Below are positions 12,601-19,960 of a stretch of DNA of 64,000 nt, piece by piece. How positions within the stretch are numbered: the first letter of the stretch is position 1; each line of letters starts with the position of its first letter. The stretch is from the NCBI GenBank assembly GCA_949128135.1, contig OX421974.1, positions 47,618,020-47,682,019 of the forward strand, in the 5' to 3' direction. Made by a program: the position numbers and the translations under genes. Under the pieces are notes generated by a model. It searched no databases. It saw only the letters and a program-made list of their open reading frames with translations, and was not told where the DNA came from. Source of the DNA: Parasteatoda lunata (Eukaryota; Arthropoda; Arachnida; Araneae; Theridiidae).

Positions 12601-15600
12601 ATATAGTCACAATTGATAATAAACTTTATTTGTTAAACCGAGGTTCCACCAAAATATGCTGGATCATGTAAAGGTTCCGTAGCAGGAAAAAATTAGGAAT
12701 CACAGTTCTAGATGTTTTAGAATTTTTTTTCTTCAAATTTTATAATTTTTAATTCAAGTAAAAAAATGCTTCACAAACATGAAAATTTGCACAAACAATA
12801 TTCATCTATCCACAAAAAATTTAAATAAAAAAGGAAGTAAAATAATTTTTAAGTCAACGTCTTTCAGTCTTTAAAGTAAAAGCTGCCTTTTTTTAACACC
12901 TACTCTAATTTTAATTTTTTAACGATTCATGTCATAGTGTTTCTCTTGGACCAATTGTTATAGTCAGAAAAAAAAAGAAAATTTTAAGAAATTACATATT
13001 TAGTAAGAAATAATTATGAATTTTAATTGAAAGTTACTCTGTGAAAATTTGTTTTGTTACAGAGGGTTGGAGAGAGGTCTTACAAGAAATAATTTCTCCT
13101 GATGTATTACCTGCATTTCTTGGAGGAAAACGGACTGACCCTGATGGTAACCCCTTATGTAAGAGTTTCGTAAGTAAATCAAATATATTCTTTGGCACAG
13201 TAAAATCCCCTTAATATTAATTCCTTTTGAATATGGGGAGGGACATCAGGGAAACAGAGAAGATTTTTTTGAATTAAAGGCAAGAATCATATTGGCCCGA
13301 TGGAGGTAAAATTGTGACAAGCATTTAATTAGCGTAACTTTTATTACAATAAATAAAAAAAGGAGAGCTTAGTTATGTGATGTAAGTGGATTTCGAATCC
13401 ATAAATTATTTAATTTCGCAAGCATGATATGATAGAAATTATATCAAACATTCAAGGAGTGCATTAGATTGTTTAAGTGCCTTGTAGCAATTATTCAGTT
13501 CATGAGAAATTGATAAAGCATGCAAATATTCCATCAATTGCAAAGAAAGTAAAATCACGAAAAAATATGAAATAGTTAAGCTTCGTATCTGTTATAGCAT
13601 TAAACTGGGGTGTTAATATCTCAGACACTTATTTTTTTGCACTAGGCTAACAAAATTATGCACCTAGGAGACAGAAGTCATGATATGCCACTTAATATCG
13701 TGTCGGACCACTTCTAGCTTTACAAAATGCAACGACTTTACGCAGCTTATACTCAACGGGTAGTTTTAAGTCTTGATAGAATATTCTGCCTTGCAGCCTC
13801 AATTGATGTCCATTATTGAGAAAGTGTTGTAGGTGTAGCATTTTGAGCACGAACTGCACTCTCAATCATATTCTATAAATGTTCGATTGATTTCGTGTCG
13901 GGCTATCATGTTGGGCAAATCATTAGCTTTAATTGTCCAGAATCTTCCTCAATCCTCTCACTTGCAATTAAGGTCCGGTGACATGTTTCATTATCAACAA
14001 TAAAAATTCCTTCGTTGTTTGGGTACACAAATAGCTGGCTGTAAGTGGTCACCAAAAAGCTGAACTTGACCATCGGTACAATCGAACTATAGAACCATAT
14101 TAGGGCCATGAAAAAGCTATCCATATCATTATGGACCCTGACCAGATTCCCAGCAGAAGCATTCTCAGATGAATAACTTGAACTCAAATATAAGTCCCAC
14201 TGGTGCGCTATCAATATATATCAATATATTGTACGCGATACTATTACCACCTGTATATTTTTAATTTGCTGCCCCATGACTCTTGTCGTGTATAGTTGTG
14301 ATGGAACTTCTAAAATGATCAATGTAATAATGAATGCAAGTATTTTATTAACATATTAGAAATACAATCTAAACGTGCAAATTATAAAGACCCATCAACG
14401 AAAGCATGATGGAAAAAAACTTACTTGAAAATGGAAACGCAGAACGTTTCCAACGAAAAAAATGCTAAATTTTACGTTCTTTGGTTGTTATGAACACATA
14501 TTTATAAGACAATTTCAAAACATAACTGAACGAGACGAACAGATAGAATCAATTGACTTTCTTACGTAATGTCAGGTAGTGTAGTCGGACAGCTTAAGCA
14601 GCGCCATCTATTATTAATATCTCATAAAAAAAGAAAAGCGAAAAACAGAACTAGAAAAGCTATGGTAGTTAAGAGAAACGACGGAGTCTTAAAAAGACAA
14701 ATCAGGGCAAAATGCAATATCCAAGTAGAACAAGGTATATGTAATTTATTTCATATATAGAGAGTAGTATAACTAGCTTATTTTTAAATGTCTAACACTG
14801 TTATATTTACTCTAGTATATTTATTAAATACACTATCAAATTTATGAAATTACAGGGACAAAAAAACTTTGCACTTGCTTTTATCAAGCTAAGCTGAAAA
14901 AAATAAGAAGTACATAGTAACATAATTTTAAAAATGTAGTGTGTGGAGTCCCTCCGCGCGGAACAAGTGAAACTTCGTATTGTAGAAATGAAAATAGGAA
15001 GGGGTAGAAATTGATTTTTAGTAAAATCATATTGTTTCTTTAAGACAAACTTTATTAACACCACCTATCTACATAACTTTATTTTAAAATGTAGCGCAGA
15101 ATTACATTACAATAATAATAATAAACTTCGTAATGTGGAAATGAAAATAGGAAAGGGTAGAAATTGATTTTTAGTGAAATCATATTGTTTCTTTAAGACA
15201 AACTTTATTAACATTGCTTACAACCACCTATCTACATAACTTTATTTTAAAATGTAGCGCAGAATTACATACAATAATAATAATAAAAAATAATAAAAAA
15301 ACAATTATCTTAGTTTTAAAGTCTTGAGTAGTAGTAGTAGTAGTAGTAGTAGTTAATTTACGTCGCACTAGAGCTGCACAATGGGCTATTGGCGACGGTC
15401 TGGGAAACATCCCTGAGGATGATCCGAAGACATGCCATCACAATTTTGATCCTCTGCAGAGGGGATGGCACCCCTGCTTCGGTAGCCCAACGACCTGCAC
15501 GCGAAGTCGAGCACTTTACGGCAGCACAGTTTAACGAGGACCAATACCGCACACCCTCGGTCCCTACGCAGACTGATCCAAGTGGTGACCCACCCGCACA

Positions 15601-17813
15601 CTGACCGCAGCCAGTGATGCTTGACTTCGGTGATCTGCTGGGAACCGTGTCTTAACGATTAGTCCACTGCGGGACTTTAAAGTCTTGAATTAAAAGCGTA
15701 ATAATAGCGGTACAGGAAAATAACATCAAACTAGGGATGCAAAAATATTTTTAGAAAAACAATACTTTTATGACTTTTATTAATTTTATGCTAGTGAGAA
15801 CCAAAACAATATGGAAATGAATGAGGGAAAACTGGATCCTACCACGTGATTTTCCGGCCAATAAAAAATGTAGCGTAAAACGTTTAACGCAACCTTGTTG
15901 GAAGTCGCAAAAGAAGTTTCACTTCAAAAATAGGTCCTTTTATTTAAAAAAAAAAAATCTAATTCCTCATTTTTCTGAATAATATACATGATTATTTGAT
16001 TATTTATATGAGCAAATAACAAGTAGTTGTAATTTTCATTGTTCAAAGTAACAAATATATTTCTTAGAATGATTTTGATGTAATTTATTTCAACAGATAA
16101 TTCATGGACAAAAAGTACCTGAGCGCTATTATCTTTCTAATTTGTGGAGGAGCATCCAAAGAGAGCCAGGTGTGAAAACATTGAACGTGACTAGAAATAA
16201 AAGTTGCTGTGTTGAATTCCAAGTCGATGAATCTGGTTCGTATTTAGAATGGGAATTCGAAACCAAGAGCAAAGACATAGGATTCGCTGTTTATTTCAAG
16301 GACGAGCGAAGGAACGACGCCCAATTAGAAGAAATTGTGCCCAAACAAAGAATCAGTACCTCATTTGAAACCGAAACTGGTGTTTACAAATGTGAAAGAT
16401 CGGGATCATGTGAGTTAAGTTCGAAGCTTCTAAAATAGAATCACAAATCTTAAAAATGGGTTGCAATTTACTTTTACACAAACTTTGTTTCAGTATTGCC
16501 CTCCAAAAAATTCGTTGAGTCTCGAATATCCGAGTCTATTTTATTAATAAACCGAAAACTTGACACATGACATTGTATTAAGTGTAGATATCGAGATTTA
16601 GCATTTCACTTAAAAAAATTTTTTCAATTATTCTCAAACAGAAACTTCAATTCGACATTTTCTCCTTAGTTAGGTATTTAAATAAATCGGTGCTTTATTT
16701 TAAATTGAATAATATTTTCCCTCAAGTTGGGTAAAAAGAATTACCTTGCATGTTAATAAAGCATGCTAATTCTGAAAATATTACCTATCACTTAGTTAAT
16801 ATTAGTTATTACCAAACATATACACAGCATACGAAGAATATTGAGATGGATTCGAGTTAGGCTTAACAAAACCTTGCATGTTAATAAAGCATGCTAATTC
16901 TGAAAATATTACCTATCACTTAGTTAATATTAGTTATTACCAAACATATACACAGCATACGAAGAATATTGAGATGGATTCGAGTTAGGCTTAACAAAAC
17001 AGAAACGGATAGAAATTAATAATTATAAAAAGATTTAATGAAATGTGGAGAGATATTTAAAAATAAAAATACAATTATACAAATTACTCGACTATAACAT
17101 AAATACATTTTGTTGCAGTTTCTGCAGGCGTACACCAGCGTGCAAGATGAAAATAAAATTCACATCATCTTGATCTCGATTGCAAATAATCCATCGTTGC
17201 CATAGAACAATGTACAAACGTGCGCCGAATTAGGCACTTTGTGAGGTAATCATGCGTGAATGGCTAGAAGCTATTATTGCTGTTTGAATTTATCTACCTC
17301 CTTAAAATTTATGAAAAACACTTTATTTGGTGTTAAAGTGAGGTAAAGTGTTCATTCATATAACTTTTCGGTTTGTTCAACACTAACTTTGGAAGGGTAG
17401 TATTGCACAAATTTTACAGTGTGATTGGTTCATTTTGAACCTTTCTCACATTCACCGCAAATTCAGTAGATGGTATTGTTTTAATTTCACAAAATTTTTA
17501 ATAAGAAGTTCCAGCAACATCTTTATGCATGGAAGGCAAGCGTGTAGACAATTTAAAAAATGCAACGAGATTCAGTAATAGTAATAATACAACTCATCAA
17601 CATCTTGTAATTTTACAAATTTTTCCATGTCTACGGTCTAACCTTCTCTCAGCCACTAAAATTGTCATGCAACGATAATAACGATAATTCTTTTCTCTTT
17701 TTTTGCCAGATTACTTGGTTTTTGATAATTCTTACAGTTGGATGTTTTCTAAAGAAATTTATTACAAAGTTGCAGTTTCACCACCAAAAGAAACCCTAAG
17801 TGAAGGCGATTAA
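1073..17813 (+). CDS. SEC14L2-like: SEC14-like lipid-transfer protein (CRAL-TRIO + GOLD), copy A, exons 4-12
   Basis: Spliced coding segments are 1073-1135, 3142-3235, 5369-5463, 7976-8054, 8482-8562, 9866-9952, 13063-13169, 16097-16409 and 17710-17813. They join without a frame break into 340 codons ending in TAA. The protein matches the animal SEC14L2/3/4 layout. The CRAL-TRIO fold contains the VVYIYDFDQL strand, the NYPERIKAVYVIN segment and the GGKRTDPDGNPLCKS motif. A C-terminal GOLD domain (in-window residues about 203-320) contains EWEFETKSKDIGFAVYF. Family members bind and exchange hydrophobic ligands such as phosphoinositides, tocopherol or squalene in the cytosol; the ligand here is unknown. 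The first about 68 residues are upstream of the window, giving a full length near 408, close to the roughly 400 residues usual for the family. No frameshift or stop is present. A near-identical copy begins 31.7 kb downstream. Ten or more mobile-element insertions sit in its introns. The family call is firm, but orthology to a particular SEC14L member is not. Confidence 0.9.
1136..3141 (+). other. intron 4 of copy A
   Basis: Apart from the SINE at 2372-2696, this intron is plain AT-rich DNA with poly-T and poly-A runs. Its last few hundred bases still align with the matching intron of copy B, where similar tracts precede the acceptor. Confidence 0.7.
2372..2696 (+). mobile_element. tRNA-derived SINE (family 1), B box deleted
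   Basis: The tRNA-like head gccgcgatggctcaggggat carries the A box, and the 3' end reads cggctgttcaacgacggtta followed by taaaataaaa. Compared with the full copy at 37860, the stretch holding the pol III B box (ggttcgaatcc) and about 70 further bases is missing. The break lies at a short gaa repeat, so the copy is probably a dead deletion derivative. It lies in intron 4 of copy A and is absent from copy B. Confidence 0.85.
3142..3235 (+). CDS. SEC14L2-like: copy A exon 5 (ends at a GC donor)
   Basis: The exon encodes VLELYGPINVLGQDKEG and on to GKVDDK plus the first base of Gly. Only the donor AAAG|gcgagt (GC-AG intron) keeps the frame into exon 6. The GT four bases further on (3240) would shift the frame and meet a stop within 11 codons. 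Copy B has the same arrangement. Confidence 0.88.
3327..3645 (+). mobile_element. tRNA-derived SINE (family 2) with target-site duplication
   Basis: The head contains the B box GGTTCGAATCC followed by a CCGGGCAAGGC stem. The tail is an A-rich run of more than 20 bases from 3612. Flanking 14-base direct repeats AGTTCGAGGTAACC (3313-3326) and AGTTCAAAGTAACC (3646-3659) match at 12 positions. The matching intron of copy B lacks the element (empty site near 56645-56667). Confidence 0.88.
3660..5368 (+). other. rest of intron 5 of copy A
   Basis: No gene or classifiable repeat is visible. The first few hundred bases align with copy B intron 5; both contain an aaacgaaact/aagccgaaact stretch followed by a poly-T run. 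This shows descent from one intron. Confidence 0.6.
5369..5463 (+). CDS. SEC14L2-like: copy A exon 6
   Basis: The exon encodes (G)VLKSTKKIDIFKLNLFRTE and on to LKQENEK, the helical lead-in of the CRAL-TRIO lobe. The acceptor is atttacag and the donor AAG|gtaaac. It completes a Gly codon split by the GC-AG intron. Five residues differ from copy B. A short echo of its 3' end (gaaaatgaaaaggtaaac) recurs just downstream at about 5478-5495. Confidence 0.9.
5660..6215 (+). repeat. imperfect direct duplication in intron 6 of copy A
   Basis: A block starting atccgaaaacattctatttt at about 5687 recurs at about 6075. Both copies continue through ctcattgtcataata and later through a shared agactgcggtg...ttagccgattccg stretch. 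Spacing is about 390 bp. The copies have diverged by small indels. No coding sense was found. Confidence 0.75.
6306..6508 (+). repeat. three-copy tandem repeat, about 72 bp unit
   Basis: The unit beginning tcttttacggtactcgattt starts at 6306, 6379 and 6449, giving periods of 73 and 70. It ends with ttaagtgtttaaaa. The copies are nearly identical, so the expansion is recent. It lies in intron 6 of copy A. Confidence 0.85.
6509..7975 (+). other. remainder of intron 6 of copy A
   Basis: This is AT-rich DNA with poly-T and poly-A runs at about 7260-7340 and 7660-7675. The 119-residue open frame at 7589-7948 has low-complexity composition and no recognisable domain, and I do not consider it a gene. 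Confidence 0.55.
7976..8054 (+). CDS. SEC14L2-like: copy A exon 7
   Basis: The exon encodes NGKLNTKVVYIYDFDQLTFP and MATNRT, the first beta strand of the CRAL-TRIO pocket. In human SEC14L proteins the equivalent is the ITIIYDCEGL strand. The acceptor is tttccag and the donor ACGG|gtaagt, phase 1. Three residues differ from copy B. Confidence 0.92.
8482..8562 (+). CDS. SEC14L2-like: copy A exon 8
   Basis: The exon encodes VVEMLITWISMYQDNYPERI plus KAVYVIN. The NYPE(R/T) turn and following hydrophobic strand are hallmarks of the CRAL-TRIO lipid-exchange fold. The acceptor is tttttttag and the donor AATG|gtaaga. Three residues differ from copy B. Confidence 0.93.
8968..9215. repeat. inverted repeat, two arms of an interspersed family
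   Basis: The left arm (about 8968-9050) contains acctcaaatatgctaattta and later ggcacaaaaacatattttct. The right arm (about 9113-9215) is its reverse complement. Single-arm relatives occur at about 58950-59060 and 61440-61520 in copy B introns. This looks like a palindromic MITE-like insertion in intron 8 of copy A. Confidence 0.65.
9866..9952 (+). CDS. SEC14L2-like: copy A exon 9
   Basis: The exon encodes (A)QFYFTLLFSALKFIVASAVL and KKVHIYGT. This is the hydrophobic gate helix region, equivalent to the KLFPVAYNLIKPFLSEDTRK segment of human SEC14L2. The acceptor is tttttacag and the donor ACAG|gtaagt. Two residues differ from copy B. The 60 bases before the acceptor align with copy B. Confidence 0.92.
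10011..10138 (+). repeat. left terminal repeat of TRIM-like element
   Basis: This 128-bp direct repeat has TG...CA ends and short inverted tips (tgtgg/ccaca). Confidence 0.78.
10500..10627 (+). repeat. right terminal repeat of TRIM-like element
   Basis: This 128-bp repeat differs from the left copy at only a handful of positions. Those include tggagg for tggggg, ccatca for ccgtca and attgattc for atggattc. Confidence 0.78.
10628..11684 (+). other. intron 9 of copy A, unclassified sequence
   Basis: The 10640-10910 stretch is less AT-rich and carries a box-B-like gcgggttcaagtccaatcg at about 10813. It may therefore be an old SINE, but I see no A box or tail. The rest is plain AT-rich DNA. The 74- and 67-residue frames here have no recognisable domain. 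Confidence 0.4.
11685..12432 (+). mobile_element. Helitron-like 5' end, possible 748-bp non-autonomous copy
   Basis: The sequence tctatatatataaatgaatg followed by tctgtctgtatatatgtcc and tagactcctaaacc is the typical 5' terminus of animal Helitrons. It is preceded by A. A ctag|t at 12429-12433 could be the 3' end, but no GC-rich hairpin precedes it, so the right boundary is uncertain. Confidence 0.6.
12115..12425 (+). repeat. direct duplication, about 170 bp unit
   Basis: Two successive copies start with an (AAT)n run and then read attgctctagtatttccc / attgcactagtatttccc. Both continue to gaaattcatttt-like and ttcaac(a/t)aaaacaa motifs. A simple-repeat run at each start probably seeded the duplication. 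Confidence 0.75.
12433..13062 (+). other. 3' part of intron 9 of copy A
   Basis: There is no gene. From about 12765 to the acceptor the sequence aligns with copy B intron 9, sharing catgaaaatttgcac/catgaaaatttacac and ttaattttttaac-like blocks. It is retained ancestral intron. Confidence 0.65.
13063..13169 (+). CDS. SEC14L2-like: copy A exon 10
   Basis: The exon encodes EGWREVLQEIISPDVLPAFL then GGKRTDPDGNPLCKSF. The WKEVL...VP..YGG..TDPDGNPKCKSK signature of SEC14L2 ends the CRAL-TRIO domain. The acceptor is tgttacag and the donor TTC|gtaagt, phase 0. If not spliced, the frame reads 14 further codons to a stop, as in copy B (see findings). Confidence 0.93.
13655..14214 (-). pseudogene. Tc1-like transposase relic, C-terminal part
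   Basis: On the minus strand, frames read FVYPNNEGIFIVDNETCHRT and then LIASERIEEDSGQL. With frame changes and stops they continue to segments resembling TPTTLSQ*WTSIEAA and YKLRKVVAFCKARSGPTRY. This is the order of the second and third catalytic blocks and the C-terminal tail of Tc1/mariner DD34E transposases. The frame is broken by stops and shifts, and the N-terminal DNA-binding part is not visible, so it is a fossil. It lies in intron 10 of copy A. Confidence 0.65.
14937..15297 (-). repeat. unclassified repeat family X, with internal 187-bp duplication
   Basis: A segment containing gaaatgaaaataggaa...gacaaactttattaac occurs twice in tandem (about 14973-15115 and 15127-15290). The reverse complement of the same family is at 33146-33477, ending in the same ccgcgcggagggactcc motif. 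That end, and an AATAAA on the minus strand, suggest a solo LTR or other long interspersed element. Family X sequence resumes at 15850-15940 beyond a SINE insertion. Confidence 0.6.
15328..15675 (-). mobile_element. 5S-rRNA-derived SINE (SINE3 type), complete
   Basis: Read on the minus strand, the element starts gtcccgcagtggac and then contains gatcaccgaagtcaagcatc, a ctgcggtcagt stretch and gggtgggtgaccacttgg. These follow the internal control region and 3' half of 5S rRNA (GATCACCGAAGTTAAGCA..., GGTCAGT, GATGGGTGACCGCCTGG). A non-5S body follows and ends in a (CTA)n tail (+ strand GTA repeat, 15328-15353). The 13-bp target duplication TTTAAAGTCTTGA flanks it at 15315-15327 and 15676-15688. 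The 5S region probably supplies an internal type 1 pol III promoter. Confidence 0.85.
15850..15942 (-). repeat. repeat family X, start fragment
   Basis: The minus strand reads aagtgaaacttcttttgcga and then acttccaacaaggttgcgtt. The same start occurs at 32708 and 33144 on the plus strand. It is probably the other end of the 14937-15297 element, split by the 5S-derived SINE. Confidence 0.6.
16097..16409 (+). CDS. SEC14L2-like: copy A exon 11 (GOLD domain)
   Basis: The 104 codons cover the domain linker and most of the GOLD domain. The linker is IIHGQKVPERYYLSNLW. The domain carries the motifs NKSCCVEFQVDESGSYLEWE, IGFAVYF and EIVPKQRISTSFETETGVYK. These align in order with SEC14L2 (QVEYEILFPGCVLRWQF, VGFGIFLK, EVLPNQRYNSHL, GTLTC). 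The acceptor is caacag and the donor TCAT|gtgagt. The matching exon of copy B is outside the window. Confidence 0.93.
16410..17709 (+). other. intron 11 of copy A
   Basis: The intron contains the 2 x 128-bp tandem duplication listed separately. Otherwise there is no recognisable repeat or gene. An X-box-like cgttgccatagaac lies at about 17194. Confidence 0.55.
16744..16999 (+). repeat. near-perfect tandem duplication, 2 x 128 bp
   Basis: The block beginning ccttgcatgttaataaagca at 16744 repeats from 16872 with essentially no changes through ggcttaacaaaa. The lack of divergence points to a very recent event or possibly an assembly artefact. Confidence 0.88.
17710..17813 (+). CDS. SEC14L2-like: copy A exon 12 (terminal)
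   Basis: The exon encodes (Y)YLVFDNSYSWMFSKEIYYKV then AVSPPKETLSEGD and TAA. It corresponds to the YVLRFDNTYSFIHAKKVNFTVEV end of the GOLD domain in SEC14L2. The acceptor is ttttgccag. The 3' UTR follows. An AATATAAA at 18001-18008 is a weak candidate polyadenylation signal, and no clear AATAAA lies nearer. Confidence 0.93.
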
Positions 17814-19385
17814 AATTAACTATCACTACAGTTTGTTTTTCACTTTTGAAGAAACGATACTGACTGTGCTCTTGTAACAATGTTTCCATCACTTGCAAGT
17901 TCGAAAATTATGTGTGCGGTTGAAAGTTTTAACAGTGTATTTTGTTAGCTTTTGTTTTTCTTTATTCAAACACCTTGTGAAAATTAGAAGAAGAAAAAAA
18001 AATATAAAACACTGTTATTTTCACCTTTTGAATTTTTCTTTTTTTTCCTCAATCATTACATAAATTTAAGTAATTATTTAATTAACATAAAACGCGCATT
18101 ACAAAAAATCTCATGTAAACAGTTCTCTATGAAGCTCATGTAAACAGTTGGCAGGAAAAAAAAAGGGAAGAGCGCATATAAAGTGTGTGGATTAAAATTA
18201 TTGACAAATATTTTATCAAAATCTCGATCCTAAGAATGCACAAATATCATTAATTTTAACTCGCATTCATTTGTGTTGTGTATAGAATTGAACTTCAGTT
18301 ACTCCGCTAAATATATTTCGTCAAAACTTAGTAAAATTTTTTATCAGACAAAAAGAAATCATTGAAAAAATTATAAGATAAACATCTTCAAAAGATTTAT
18401 ATGAGTCAAGTTTACATATGCATTTATTATTAATTGCGATAAAAAAAATTGAAGATAATGTTATTTTTTACAAGCATTAAATTCATATGTGTAAATAAAT
18501 CTATTTTATCAAACATCATCGTATCTTCATTTCTATTTTTATGGTAATGAGCTAATATTATATTCTCTTCATCTTTGAAAGAGTTTTGAAAGTTTAATTT
18601 TATGCAATACATTTTTTTTTTAGTTCAAATACTTCTCTGAAAAATAATGACATTATTCAACACTACAACTTTTTAAATCACTTAACTATTTTAAATTCGC
18701 AATATTACCATTTCAACTTCGATAATATTATTTTTTTTTTCTTTTTCAAATTCATTACATATTTTGATTCTGGAAATTTTTCGGCAATATTGTTTTGTTA
18801 TTAAAAACAGTGTTGCTTTCCTCTAAGACTATTGAAGCTGTTGTTTTGTCATAAAATTGTGATAATTTTTTAATCTTTATTCGTTCTATATCCTTGTAAA
18901 TGAGCTATTTTTAAAAAATATTTTGATTTTATAAGTATAAATAATGTATACTTGTTTTCGCATTTGAATGTTAATTTATTGTAGATTATGCAAAAAAGTA
19001 AATAAAAATTCCTAAAATTCATGTATACTTGCATTTTTATCACAGCAAAGAAGTAAAGCAAATTAAAGCACTTTCTTTGTTGACTTTACTTAGATTCAAA
19101 TGAATATCGGGTATACTTGGAGCCAATTTATGAATAAAGCAAAATAGCGTTAATAAAGTACAAATAATGTCAAAAAATTGACGAGCTTTAGTTTCGGTTC
19201 TAATAAGAACAATTTTCAGCGTCGAAACACAAAATGACAGAGGAAAGTGCAAGAGACCAACATAATTGAGGTAGCGAATTTCCCATCCTGGTGTTAGAGA
19301 AACGCGTTGCTATAAGTAAAACACGTAGTTTAACCAATAATGAAACTGAAGTAAACTTGAACATGTAATTTATTCACTTTTCTTA
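17814..19385. other. 3' UTR and start of intergenic region, nothing further recognised
   Basis: There are AT-rich runs and a short local duplicate ctcatgtaaacagtt at about 18112 and 18136. The 60-70 residue frames at 18430-19252 have no domain features. Confidence 0.5.
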
Positions 19386-19960
19386 AAATCAGATTACACC
19401 GGAGATATTATTCAAATGAAGAGCTGATCAGAAACATTAAGTCATTTCTATTTAAAATTCAGAAATTTAAAATTTTCTGCTTTATTCGCAATTCCTGGTA
19501 ATCAGGTCGTCGGCAGGAGTCATACTATCATATATGATCATATGAACATTTCAATAAATAAATTTATTTCTTGCTTGCCGCTTTGCACATTGAATCATAA
19601 AAATCAACATCAATTTAAAAAAAAAATTGATTTAAGATAATAGCAAGTTAGCAAAGGTTTGTTTCATAAACTGGGTTATTTTTTTCTTCACCCTACTAAA
19701 TTTCAAAAACTTAAACAATGTTTGTCTACAGAGGGCATTTCTCAATCATATTAAACTGGAGATGCTACTTAAATAACGAGCAAATCAGAAACATTAGGTG
19801 ATTTCTGTATAAAATTCAATAATTTATAATTGTTTGCTGAGCAGCTGGAAAGCATGTCTTCGGATTGCATCATACAACATTTTATGAACACTTCAATAAT
19901 CAAGTTTATTTTTTGTTTACCGCTGTGTCCCGAGAGGTGCCTTTCAAACTCAGACATCAA
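19385..19960 (+). repeat. diverged direct duplication, about 360 bp spacing
   Basis: Blocks starting at about 19390 and 19750 share (c/a)tggagat...aatcagaaacatta, then gtgatttct-like and ttcaataa(t/a)(c/a)aa motifs, and end in ttgcttgccgctttg/tgtttaccgctgtg. The divergence is high, so it is an old repeat. Confidence 0.55.

Noticed and set aside
16142..16438. Separate 98-residue gene starting at an internal ATG-like Met
   Set aside because: The frame is part of exon 11 of copy A. The exon is open upstream to its acceptor at 16096, and the frame runs past the donor at 16410 into the intron.
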